Assembly: GCA_033763735.1 (NCBI GenBank) | Contig: JANRJY010000020.1 | Coordinates: forward strand, 1-64,000 | Source of the DNA: JANRJY01 sp033763735 | GTDB lineage: Bacteria; Bacteroidota; Bacteroidia; Cytophagales; UBA9547 | Length of the DNA: 64,000 nt | Reading direction: 5' to 3' | The notes under the pieces: model-generated | Databases searched by the model: none | What the model saw: the letters and a program-made list of their open reading frames with translations, nothing else | What the model was told of the DNA's origin: nothing | In this document: positions 9,512 through 15,994 of the stretch, in pieces | How the letters are laid out: each line of letters opens with the position of its first letter | How positions within the stretch are numbered: position 1 is the stretch's first letter | Program-made: the position numbers and the translations under genes

Positions 9512-10285
9512 TTAATGCCAGATTCTCCAGGGAGCATTACCCGAATCCCATAATTCCTGCAATTTTGCTTTGTCGCGCATGGTGTCCATACATTGCCAAA
9601 AACCTTCATGTTTGTAGGCTTTCATTTCGCCTTCAGCAGCAATAGTTTCCAATGGTTCGCGTTCAAATATGGTGCTGTCGTCTTTTATATAGGAACAAAC
9701 CTTAGGTTCACACACAAAAAAACCGCCATTTATCCATGCCCCATCTCCTTTGGGTTTTTCAAGAAATCCTTTTACTGAATCATTCTCCCCAAAATTTAAG
9801 ATGCCATATTTCCCTTCAGGCTGTATGGCAGTTACTGTCATCAATTTTCCATGTTTTTTATGAAATTGCAATGTTTCTGAAATATTAATATTTGAAACCC
9901 CATCCCCATATGTGAGCATAAAGGTCTGATTATCAATGTACGGCACTGCTCTTTTGACCCTGCCTCCAGTCATACTATGTTCACCTGTATCAATTAATGT
10001 TATTTTCCAGTCTTCAGCGGCATTATTAAAAAAATCTGCTTTGTTATTTTTCAAATCAATGGTAAAGTCGTTTTGATGTAGAAAATAGTTGTAGAAATAT
10101 TCTTTAATATAATATCCTTTGTAACCCAATAGTATTACGAAATCTTTAAAACCAAAGTGTGAATACTGTTTCATGATATGCCACAATATTGGTTTGCCAC
10201 CAATTTCGACCATGGGTTTGGGTTTGACAACGGTTTCTTCTGAAATTCGGGTGCCTAAGCCTCCTGCAAGAATAAGTACTTTCAT
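9512..10285 (-). CDS. rfbF: Glucose-1-phosphate cytidylyltransferase
   Basis: This 257-residue protein has the nucleotidyltransferase signature LILAGGLGTRISEET (5-19) and the downstream KPKPMVEIGGKPILWHIMK typical of RfbF. It also has DGVSNINI, which carries a metal-binding Asp, and a C-terminal GFWQCMDTMRDK. The length matches RfbF (about 257). It makes CDP-glucose from CTP and glucose-1-phosphate, the entry step to CDP-linked dideoxy and branched sugars of lipopolysaccharide or capsule. It is the third gene of the minus-strand operon, 6 bases after the polytopic membrane gene, and starts at ATG 10285. The next pathway enzyme, RfbG, is missing here. Confidence 0.93.
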   Translation of the reverse strand: MKVLILAGGLGTRISEETVVKPKPMVEIGGKPILWHIMKQYSHFGFKDFVILLGYKGYYIKEYFYNYFLHQNDFTIDLKNNKADFFNNAAEDWKITLIDTGEHSMTGGRVKRAVPYIDNQTFMLTYGDGVSNINISETLQFHKKHGKLMTVTAIQPEGKYGILNFGENDSVKGFLEKPKGDGAWINGGFFVCEPKVCSYIKDDSTIFEREPLETIAAEGEMKAYKHEGFWQCMDTMRDKAKLQELWDSGNAPWRIWH

Positions 10286-10291
10286 TGATCA

Positions 10292-11464
10292 CTAATTAAC
10301 GTGCGAATTAACAGAATATTCATATAAGTTTGACTTTTCTACTTCAGTAATTGGAATAGTACTAACCAAAATGGGAATTGATAAAATAAAATATGAAATG
10401 TCACCTGTTGAGTGGTTTGACAAATAAGCTTCGGAAATTCCGTATTTGAATATCTCATTTCCAACAAAAACCAATGCTATAACATATAAAAGAATGCCAT
10501 TTAACATTAGGAACATTAGTTTGTTTTTTACATAGTAACCAATTGATATTGAAGTAATTAAATATATTATTGTAAATGCAATTGGCATATGATTATTGTG
10601 ATGAATAAAAGGATTGTTTTTTAAAAGTGATTCGATATCCCAAATCCAAATTAAAGGAACAAACGTAACTACAAACGCTGAAAAGGCACAAAATATCAAT
10701 AATAAAATACTTTTTGGAGGTACTTTATTAAAATATATAAAACTCAACCCAGAGATTAGCGGGATAATCATTATTAATCGGGATGATACCATAAGTCCTA
10801 TAATGATTCCTGAAATGATTGAAGATTTGAAAGAACCATTTGAAAGCAATAAATAGCAAACATCTAATATAAGTAATGCAAACAAACCATTAATGAATAA
10901 TGTGCTCCTTACACTTATTTCCCACCATAATGGTAGTGACGAAATCAATAAGTAAAGCGTAATCAGAGTGTTGTTGATTGTTAATTTCCTAAAATGACGA
11001 AGATATAAAACTAAAATAGGAGCCAACAACATATTAGTCAAACCAATTTCGTGTTCAAGGTATGATGGAAGGTAAATCAATTGTAAAAATGGCAGAGGAG
11101 AAGGAAAACCACCCCATCGTGTTCGAGCAGCATATGGGAAAGTACCTTTGAAAAATGCATCCCACCAATATATTATAGCGTCCCACCTATCGACATGAAC
11201 TGTCAAAGGGTCCGTATGAATTAATACATAAATACAGGCAAAAATATAAGTTACAAATCCAAATGATAAATACATATTATTGAATTTAAATTTTGTATTA
11301 AAAAGCCAAATAAAAATTAAGGCCTTGGTACTAACAAAAAATAGTGTAATCACAATTGCCCATTCCGAAATTCGAAGTGAATATTTATAACAAAAAATAG
11401 CATCTGCAACCAACAATAGGCAGATTGGTAATAATCGAATGTTTAAAACAGGGTTTTGCTTCAA
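10292..11464 (-). CDS. Polytopic membrane protein, possible GT-C type glycosyltransferase
   Basis: The 390-residue protein has about ten hydrophobic segments. A first large loop contains VDRWDAIIYWWDAFFKGTFPYAARTRWGG, where Asp and aromatic residues are arranged as in the first external loop of GT-C (GT39/GT87-like) transferases. It could add a sugar from a lipid donor on the periplasmic side. It lies between a GT2 and RfbF in one operon. The called start is TTG 11464, 10 bases after the upstream stop; a TATCTTTG -7-like element overlaps this codon, so an internal promoter and a later start are possible. The enzymatic role is inference. Confidence 0.6.
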   Translation of the reverse strand: MKQNPVLNIRLLPICLLLVADAIFCYKYSLRISEWAIVITLFFVSTKALIFIWLFNTKFKFNNMYLSFGFVTYIFACIYVLIHTDPLTVHVDRWDAIIYWWDAFFKGTFPYAARTRWGGFPSPLPFLQLIYLPSYLEHEIGLTNMLLAPILVLYLRHFRKLTINNTLITLYLLISSLPLWWEISVRSTLFINGLFALLILDVCYLLLSNGSFKSSIISGIIIGLMVSSRLIMIIPLISGLSFIYFNKVPPKSILLLIFCAFSAFVVTFVPLIWIWDIESLLKNNPFIHHNNHMPIAFTIIYLITSISIGYYVKNKLMFLMLNGILLYVIALVFVGNEIFKYGISEAYLSNHSTGDISYFILSIPILVSTIPITEVEKSNLYEYSVNSHVN

Positions 11465-11474
11465 AGATACTGTA

Positions 11475-12464
11475 CTAAATATTAACTAAATCTTTTTCTT
11501 GTTTCACAACAATTCTTTTCCAGAAATCTTCCATAAAACCTAACCCATAACCGAAGAACTGAACAAAAGTGGCAATCATACTCAAAAATCCAATTTGAAG
11601 AGATTGGTTTTTGAAAGAGGAATCAATAAAGATCATGGCAAAATAGGTATAAAACAATGCTTTCATCAATAGAAATACCTCAAAAGATATAAAAGCAGAT
11701 AGATAAGCTGCGAAAAAATAAATTACAAATGCAACCGGAACTAAATGTATGATTTTTAAAGAGTTAGGAATAAGTATCATCAAATTAATTCTAGACTTAC
11801 CAAAGAATTTCATGTATTTGAAAAATGTACTAAAATCTTTCTTACGATGATGATAAACAAATGCATCAGGTATCAAACCAACTTTAAAACCTGCATTAAT
11901 GATTCTATGACTGAGTTCAATATCTTCTCCCATAAATCCAAAGGCAAATCCACCTACAGTTTCATATACTTTTCTTGAAAAACCCATATTAAAGCTTCTA
12001 GGGAAATATTTAGTGGCTCTTATATTACCACCACGCATCCCCCCGGTGGTTAAAAATGAAGTCAGGGAATAATTACAAGCTTTTTCAACATCGGTAAATG
12101 AAGGGTGACATTTATCTGGCCCTCCATGAGCATCTAAATTTTGTTCAGAAACAGCTTTGTTAATTTGAAAAATAAAATCATTTTCTAATAAAATATCACT
12201 GTCCAATACAATAAAATAATCGCCTAAAGCAACTTTAAAGCCTTCATTTCTTGACAAACCGGGGCCATTATTGCCTGCCATTATGTATCTGATATTCAGT
12301 TTGTTTGAATACGCTTGTACTACTTCATCCGATCTTCTTTTGTCGGATCCGCTTTCCACTACGATTACTTCAAAGTTGGAGTAATTTTGTTGGGTCAAAC
12401 ATTGTAATAAAACTTGTATTTCATCCGGACGATTATATACAGGTACAATAACAGAATAGAACAC
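11475..12464 (-). CDS. Glycosyltransferase family 2, membrane-associated
   Basis: This 329-residue protein has the GT2 N-terminus YSVIVPVYNRPDEI, the nucleotide-binding EVIVVESGSDK, the metal-binding DxD as LDSDI (about 94-98), and the GEDIELSHRI motif near 190-200 that carries the catalytic acid. Two or three hydrophobic segments lie in the C-terminal 110 residues (HLVPVAFVIYFFAAY, FLLMKALFYTYFAMIF), so it sits on the inner membrane. It transfers an activated sugar during polysaccharide assembly. It is the first gene of the operon and begins at GTG 12464, since no ATG lies in frame upstream of the motif. It is divergent from the small secreted gene at 12579. Confidence 0.88.
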   Translation of the reverse strand: MFYSVIVPVYNRPDEIQVLLQCLTQQNYSNFEVIVVESGSDKRRSDEVVQAYSNKLNIRYIMAGNNGPGLSRNEGFKVALGDYFIVLDSDILLENDFIFQINKAVSEQNLDAHGGPDKCHPSFTDVEKACNYSLTSFLTTGGMRGGNIRATKYFPRSFNMGFSRKVYETVGGFAFGFMGEDIELSHRIINAGFKVGLIPDAFVYHHRKKDFSTFFKYMKFFGKSRINLMILIPNSLKIIHLVPVAFVIYFFAAYLSAFISFEVFLLMKALFYTYFAMIFIDSSFKNQSLQIGFLSMIATFVQFFGYGLGFMEDFWKRIVVKQEKDLVNI

Positions 12465-12523
12465 CGATAATTGTAATTAAATAATGATTCAAAAGCTATA
12501 TAACTGATTGTCAATCAAGGGAA

Positions 12524-12554
12524 TTGTATTTTTACAAAAAACATATTACCTTTG
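12524..12554 (+). promoter_or_regulatory. Bacteroidota-type promoter
   Basis: TTG (12524-12526), a 20-base spacer, then TACCTTTG (12547-12554) match the -33/-7 consensus. This places the transcription start near 12560 and argues against a TTG start at 12552 for the gene downstream. Confidence 0.7.
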
Positions 12555-12578
12555 TGGGGTAAATTTATACAATTAGAA

Positions 12579-12986
12579 GTGTTTAGAATTTATATTTTAC
12601 TAATTTTTTTGACATCAACTTTAATATTTGGTCAAGCCAAACAAGATAAGTATGGGAATGAGATTTTTGAAGGTGGTTTTACAAGCCCATCTCCTACTTT
12701 GCCTCCCAACCCAAGCCGCCCTGAACCGGTGCTTTTATTGCTTAAGTTAGATAATCGAGATGTAATGACCGGTAATGAATGTGTACGTGAACAAACGATT
12801 AAAATGGGCTTTGAATACTTGGTAATTTGCAATCGGAGAACTACTTTTATGAACAGGGTTTGGGTATATTTTTACAACTTTGGCACCAATTTCGAACTTA
12901 CATTTCGTAACGGATTTGGTTGGAAAAGCCGCCTTAACGAAAAAATAATTGAGTGCAGAAGAAATTCAGGTGATTTTGTTTGGTAA
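12579..12986 (+). CDS. Small secreted protein of unknown function
   Basis: The protein has 135 residues from the GTG at 12579. The frame extends to a TTG at 12552, but that codon is part of the -7 promoter element, so GTG is the likelier start. The N-terminus FRIYILLIFLTSTLIFGQ is a signal peptide ending near residue 18. The mature part has a Pro-rich stretch (SPSPTLPPNPSRPEP), three Cys, and a C-terminal half rich in Phe, Tyr and Arg. No family recognised. It is followed after 9 bases by the DUF433 gene, so the two may be cotranscribed. Confidence 0.55.
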   Translation: MFRIYILLIFLTSTLIFGQAKQDKYGNEIFEGGFTSPSPTLPPNPSRPEPVLLLLKLDNRDVMTGNECVREQTIKMGFEYLVICNRRTTFMNRVWVYFYNFGTNFELTFRNGFGWKSRLNEKIIECRRNSGDFVW

Positions 12987-12995
12987 TTTGAAACT

Positions 12996-13235
12996 TTGAA
13001 CTGGCAAGATTATATAATATCTGATAAAGAAATACTTGTGGGAAAGTCTATTTTGAAAGGAACAAGAATTTCTGTAGAGCATATTGTAGGATTATTGGCA
13101 CAAGGGTGGACAGAATCTCAAATTTTTGAAAATTATCCCAGAATTAGTAAAGAATCATTACAAGCTATATTTTTATATATTCAAGATTGTATCAGTAATA
13201 ATTTAATTTTTACACCTTTACAAAAATCTGCTTAA
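12996..13235 (+). CDS. DUF433 protein, antitoxin of a decayed toxin-antitoxin pair
   Basis: This 79-residue protein matches DUF433: a short lead (NWQDYIISDKEILVGKSILKGTRISVEHIV), then a winged or HTH-like part (LAQGWTESQIFENYPRISKESLQAIF). DUF433 proteins are DNA-binding antitoxins commonly encoded just before a DUF5615 PIN-like toxin, and that partner follows here after 7 bases as a broken gene. The start is TTG 12996; no ATG is available and the family motif begins at once. It is intact although its toxin is not, so it may persist as an orphan repressor. Confidence 0.85.
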   Translation: MNWQDYIISDKEILVGKSILKGTRISVEHIVGLLAQGWTESQIFENYPRISKESLQAIFLYIQDCISNNLIFTPLQKSA

Positions 13236-13242
13236 TGTATAA

Positions 13243-13800
13243 ATGAGATTTATTGCAGATGAAAATTTCCCATTTTAAAGTTTTTTGAATCTAAAATCAA
13301 AAGGTGTTGACATTATTCATATTGCAGAAAACAATAAAAGTATATCTGATTCAAACATTGTAAAAATGGCCATTGATGAAAAACGTACAATAAGGTGAGT
13401 TAGGGATAAAATATTTCTTGATTAACAAACTATGTGCGGTGGGTTGTCCACGAAAAGTGCGAAATACAAGTTTTTTGGCATGGTAAGGTGGATTTGTGCG
13501 GCAAAAAAAACTTGGATTTGGTTTTCGTGGTGGGTTTTTTGTTTACTTTTTGACCAAACAAAAAGTAAAAAATTAAGAATAAAATTTTCAATAAATATAG
13601 TTCGCTAAAAATGAATCATTTAATTCTTTTTTAGTTAATAATTTTTTAAAAAATATCCTGAACTCACGTAAAGGTTAGTTAGTTATACAGTTGCTGATGT
13701 AACAGAATTAATATTGAAATTAGTTGAAAATGAAAACCTAAATTTTAATAACTCACTTTTAGTAGTGGATAAAAATGGAATTAGGCAAAGATTATTCTAA
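13243..13800 (+). pseudogene. DUF5615 PIN-like toxin, broken by a stop codon and a replaced middle
   Basis: The N-terminal part reads MRFIADENFPF from ATG 13243. It hits an in-frame TAA at 13276 where the family usually has Lys, then continues in the same frame as SFLNLKSKGVDIIHIAEN...IDEKRTI to about 13393. The C-terminal part resumes at about 13683-13800 (YTVADVTEL, then LLVVDKNGIRQRLF), which fits the family end. The central block, which normally holds a TFDxDFGEL-type motif with active-site Asp residues, is gone. About 290 bases of non-coding DNA with strong inverted repeats replace it. The toxin cannot be made as one chain. Family assignment comes from recalled consensus and has not been searched. 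Confidence 0.75.
13434..13569. repeat. Structured, G-rich insert inside the broken toxin gene
   Basis: Nested inverted repeats are visible. CCACGAAAA (13448-13456) pairs with TTTTCGTGG (13522-13530), enclosing AAGTTTTTT (13468-13476) against AAAAAAACTT (13504-13513). The segment ends with a hairpin, TTTACTTTTTG (13542-13552) against CAAAAAGTAAA (13559-13569). Its G-rich lead (GCGGTGGGTTG) resembles that of the island at 20951-21088, which also ends in an ACTTTTTG hairpin. Confidence 0.55.
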
Positions 13801-15140
13801 CGGTTAACATAAATTTTATACTTTGAATCCTTATAGGTAATCACATATAATCCATTCGTCAAATTTCCCAAATTAATGGAATTTTGAATGTAATCTGGCT
13901 TTTCAATTAGTATATTATTTCCATAAATGTTAATAATTTTTATTTGACTCATTTCTATTGGTTCTGATGAAAATATAGTCCCATTTGTAGGATTGGGGTA
14001 AAAAGTCAAGATACTTTTACTTGATTCTAGTAATATTTCTTGTATCGTATTGGTATTCGAATCAACTTTGATACTTTGGGAACTGGTGGCACTTCCAAAA
14101 GCAGTTATAACACTTACTTTTCCATTTAGGTTTCCTTTGGGTACAGTAACTACAATTGAGGTGCTATTATTTACTCTAAAACTTGTAGTGGTATAATTGG
14201 CAAGCACCACCGATAAAACAGAATTGAAATTACTGCCATTAATAGTAAAGACCTTTAGGATAGATAGCACAGTATCAGACAATGACGTAATGGTGGGTGG
14301 GGAAGTTGGAATTGAGAAAATATAAGGATTGCTTTGACCTCTTGGGGTAATCACAACTATATCTTGTGAACCAATTGCCAAATTAGGAACAATGATACTA
14401 AAGGAACCAATACCAAAATCGGAAGTAGTTGATAATGTAGCTAATGTGTTTCCAAACATAACACCGATGATGGTGGTGAAATTTAGTCCGGAAATAGTAA
14501 TTCTGCCACCAGGAAGTTCGGAATTTGGGCTTATTGAGGTTATTTTTGGGATATTTAAACTAGAAACGGAAACATTATAAATAGGGGAGATACCTACGGA
14601 GTTAGCTATCTTAATTTGAGCTAAACCAATTGATGACACAGGTTGAATAATTAAAGATAACTCAGTGTTTGATATGGCTTGATATTGAGAACTATTGAGT
14701 AACATTCCATTAAAAAAAACACCGGTTACCGTGCCAAATGAAACTCCGGAAAGTGTGACTTCGTCATCTACTTCAATATAGTTTGAGGAAATGCCCGTAA
14801 TTGTTGCTTTTTGAGGCACTACAGGGGGGGATAATACAGTAAAATTTAGAGAGTTTGAAATTCCTTGGGCTGTTTCCATATAAAAGTCGCACACTCCAGG
14901 GGTGATAGATGGAACGGTTAACTCAAAGGTATTCGCATCAAATTCTTGAAATTGGGATACTAAGAGTTGAATTCCTGCAAAAGTAACACCTGTAATGCTA
15001 CTCAGATTGGTTCCCGAAATAGTGATTTTTGCACCTGTTACACTTTCTGTTGGATTACATGATAAAAGTACCGGTGCTTGGGCAAATGAAAACCGAGTTA
15101 TTATTAAACAAATTGCAAGAAATATATTATTACTCGACAT
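13797..15140 (-). CDS. Secreted IPT/TIG-repeat protein with T9SS sorting domain
   Basis: The protein has 447 residues from the ATG at 15140; the frame opens at a TTG (15149) inside a TAACTTTTG promoter-like element. A signal peptide (IFLAICLIITRFSFAQ) is followed by four Ig-like IPT/TIG repeats, each with the GAKITISGTNLSSITGV or GGRITISGLNFTTIIGV type of start. The C-terminal 75 residues (FYPNPTNG...GLYVITYKDSKYKIYVNR) form a Por_Secre_tail domain, which directs export by the type IX system and anchoring to the cell surface. It is probably an adhesive or stalk-like surface protein with no catalytic part. It ends over the last 3 bases of the toxin pseudogene. Confidence 0.85.
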   Translation of the reverse strand: MSSNNIFLAICLIITRFSFAQAPVLLSCNPTESVTGAKITISGTNLSSITGVTFAGIQLLVSQFQEFDANTFELTVPSITPGVCDFYMETAQGISNSLNFTVLSPPVVPQKATITGISSNYIEVDDEVTLSGVSFGTVTGVFFNGMLLNSSQYQAISNTELSLIIQPVSSIGLAQIKIANSVGISPIYNVSVSSLNIPKITSISPNSELPGGRITISGLNFTTIIGVMFGNTLATLSTTSDFGIGSFSIIVPNLAIGSQDIVVITPRGQSNPYIFSIPTSPPTITSLSDTVLSILKVFTINGSNFNSVLSVVLANYTTTSFRVNNSTSIVVTVPKGNLNGKVSVITAFGSATSSQSIKVDSNTNTIQEILLESSKSILTFYPNPTNGTIFSSEPIEMSQIKIINIYGNNILIEKPDYIQNSINLGNLTNGLYVITYKDSKYKIYVNR

Positions 15141-15190
15141 TAGCCGCAAAAGTTATGTTCCTGCCAATATACGAAAAAAATGATTTGTAG

Positions 15191-15293
15191 TTGAATGTCG
15201 TTTAGTTAAGACCGAAAAAGTCCCTCTCCATTTTCGGAGAGGGACTTAGGGTGAGGTTTTAAAAACAAAATTTCTTAACTAAACGACATTGAA
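15191..15293. mobile_element. MITE-like element with 20-bp terminal inverted repeats and REP-like core
   Basis: The left end TTGAATGTCGTTTAGTTAAG (15191-15210) is the inverted copy of the right end CTTAACTAAACGACATTGAA (15274-15293), with one mismatch. TTGTAG flanks the element on both sides (15185-15190 and 15294-15299), as a 6-bp target duplication would. The core holds a perfect hairpin, GTCCCTCTCC (15220-15229) against GGAGAGGGAC (15236-15245), then CTTAGGGTGAGG. It encodes nothing. It sits just after the stop codon of the 98-residue protein. Confidence 0.7.
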
Positions 15294-15299
15294 TTGTAG

Positions 15300-15596
15300 T
15301 TAGTTAAGTGACATATGTGGAACAATAACAGTTGCAGTGTTATGAAACATCAATGGTATTATTTCATAACTTATGTAATCCGCAATTGGAAAGCTTTTGA
15401 TGATTCGTTCGGCTTCTCGTTCATTTTTTACATTCATTACCACCCAAAGTTTCGACCTGTCAAGCGATAAACTATATGATGCAAAAGTGCCTTCGTTCAA
15501 TAAGGTGTCTACTTGAGCTCGTTGTTCAGGGATTAATGAGACAAAATCTTCGTCAAAATATTCTGGAAGTGTAATATAAGCGATAAATTGATTCAT
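15300..15596 (-). CDS. YciI/muconolactone-isomerase-like small protein
   Basis: This 98-residue protein has the pattern of dimeric alpha-beta barrel (ferredoxin-like) proteins: FIAYITLPEYFDEDFVSLIPEQRAQV, then GTFASYSLSLDRSKLWVVMNVKNEREAERIIKSFPIADYISYEIIPL. This is close to muconolactone delta-isomerase-like and YciI-like proteins of Bacteroidota. The actual reaction is unknown and it may not be an enzyme. It starts at ATG 15596. Its natural stop TAA lies right at the edge of the MITE-like element, so the insertion has not truncated it. Confidence 0.6.
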   Translation of the reverse strand: MNQFIAYITLPEYFDEDFVSLIPEQRAQVDTLLNEGTFASYSLSLDRSKLWVVMNVKNEREAERIIKSFPIADYISYEIIPLMFHNTATVIVPHMSLN

Positions 15597-15665
15597 GCAA
15601 CATATTATTATTTAATCAAAACCTAATTTAGTCAATAAGGGTTCTGATGTACTTATTACAAATAA

Positions 15666-15758
15666 CTAATTCTTAAAGGTTAAATATGCTATTCGACCAA
15701 ATACATATACCATTGTAATTCCTGCAATTAGCAACAAAATATTTATAAGAGTCATCAT
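15666..15758 (-). CDS. 30-residue single-pass membrane peptide
   Basis: The ORF is too short for routine gene calls: MMTLINILLLIAGITMVYVFG, then RIAYLTFKN. It is one membrane helix (3-21) with a short basic tail. It lies 19 bases after the 65-residue membrane gene and follows ccmF on the same strand, so it may belong to the cytochrome c maturation operon, where small single-helix CcmD-like proteins are known. There is no sequence match to CcmD that I can confirm. The second ATG codon is an equally good start. Confidence 0.4.
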   Translation of the reverse strand: MMTLINILLLIAGITMVYVFGRIAYLTFKN

Positions 15759-15777
15759 CTTTTTAGTTTTTTAATGT

Positions 15778-15975
15778 TCAAAATGTCCCCAATGCCCAAA
15801 CACAAGATATCGTTAATACCAAAATTAATACAATTAAAGCAATTTGAGAAATTAAATTTTGAGCTAAATCATTAGTATAATATACAAACCCAACCCCAGC
15901 ACCGCTTCCAAGTACTAAAGTTATTGCAATACTAAGTAATTGTATTTCAATGGTTAACAGATCTTTCTTGTCCAT
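15778..15975 (-). CDS. 65-residue protein with two membrane helices
   Basis: Unrecognised. It has two hydrophobic segments (about 12-32, LLSIAITLVLGSGAGVGFVYY; about 42-62, ISQIALIVLILVLTISCVWAL) and a charged MDKKD start, giving a hairpin-like membrane protein. It starts 19 bases after the ccmF stop and is most likely cotranscribed with it. It could be an accessory subunit of the haem lyase or an unrelated small protein; no motif decides. Confidence 0.55.
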   Translation of the reverse strand: MDKKDLLTIEIQLLSIAITLVLGSGAGVGFVYYTNDLAQNLISQIALIVLILVLTISCVWALGTF

Positions 15976-15994
15976 TTCTTAAAATATGATCAAA

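Noticed and set aside
13243..13275. Translational readthrough or selenocysteine at the in-frame stop of the toxin
   Set aside because: The stop is TAA, and the gene is disrupted further downstream, so decay is the simpler reading.
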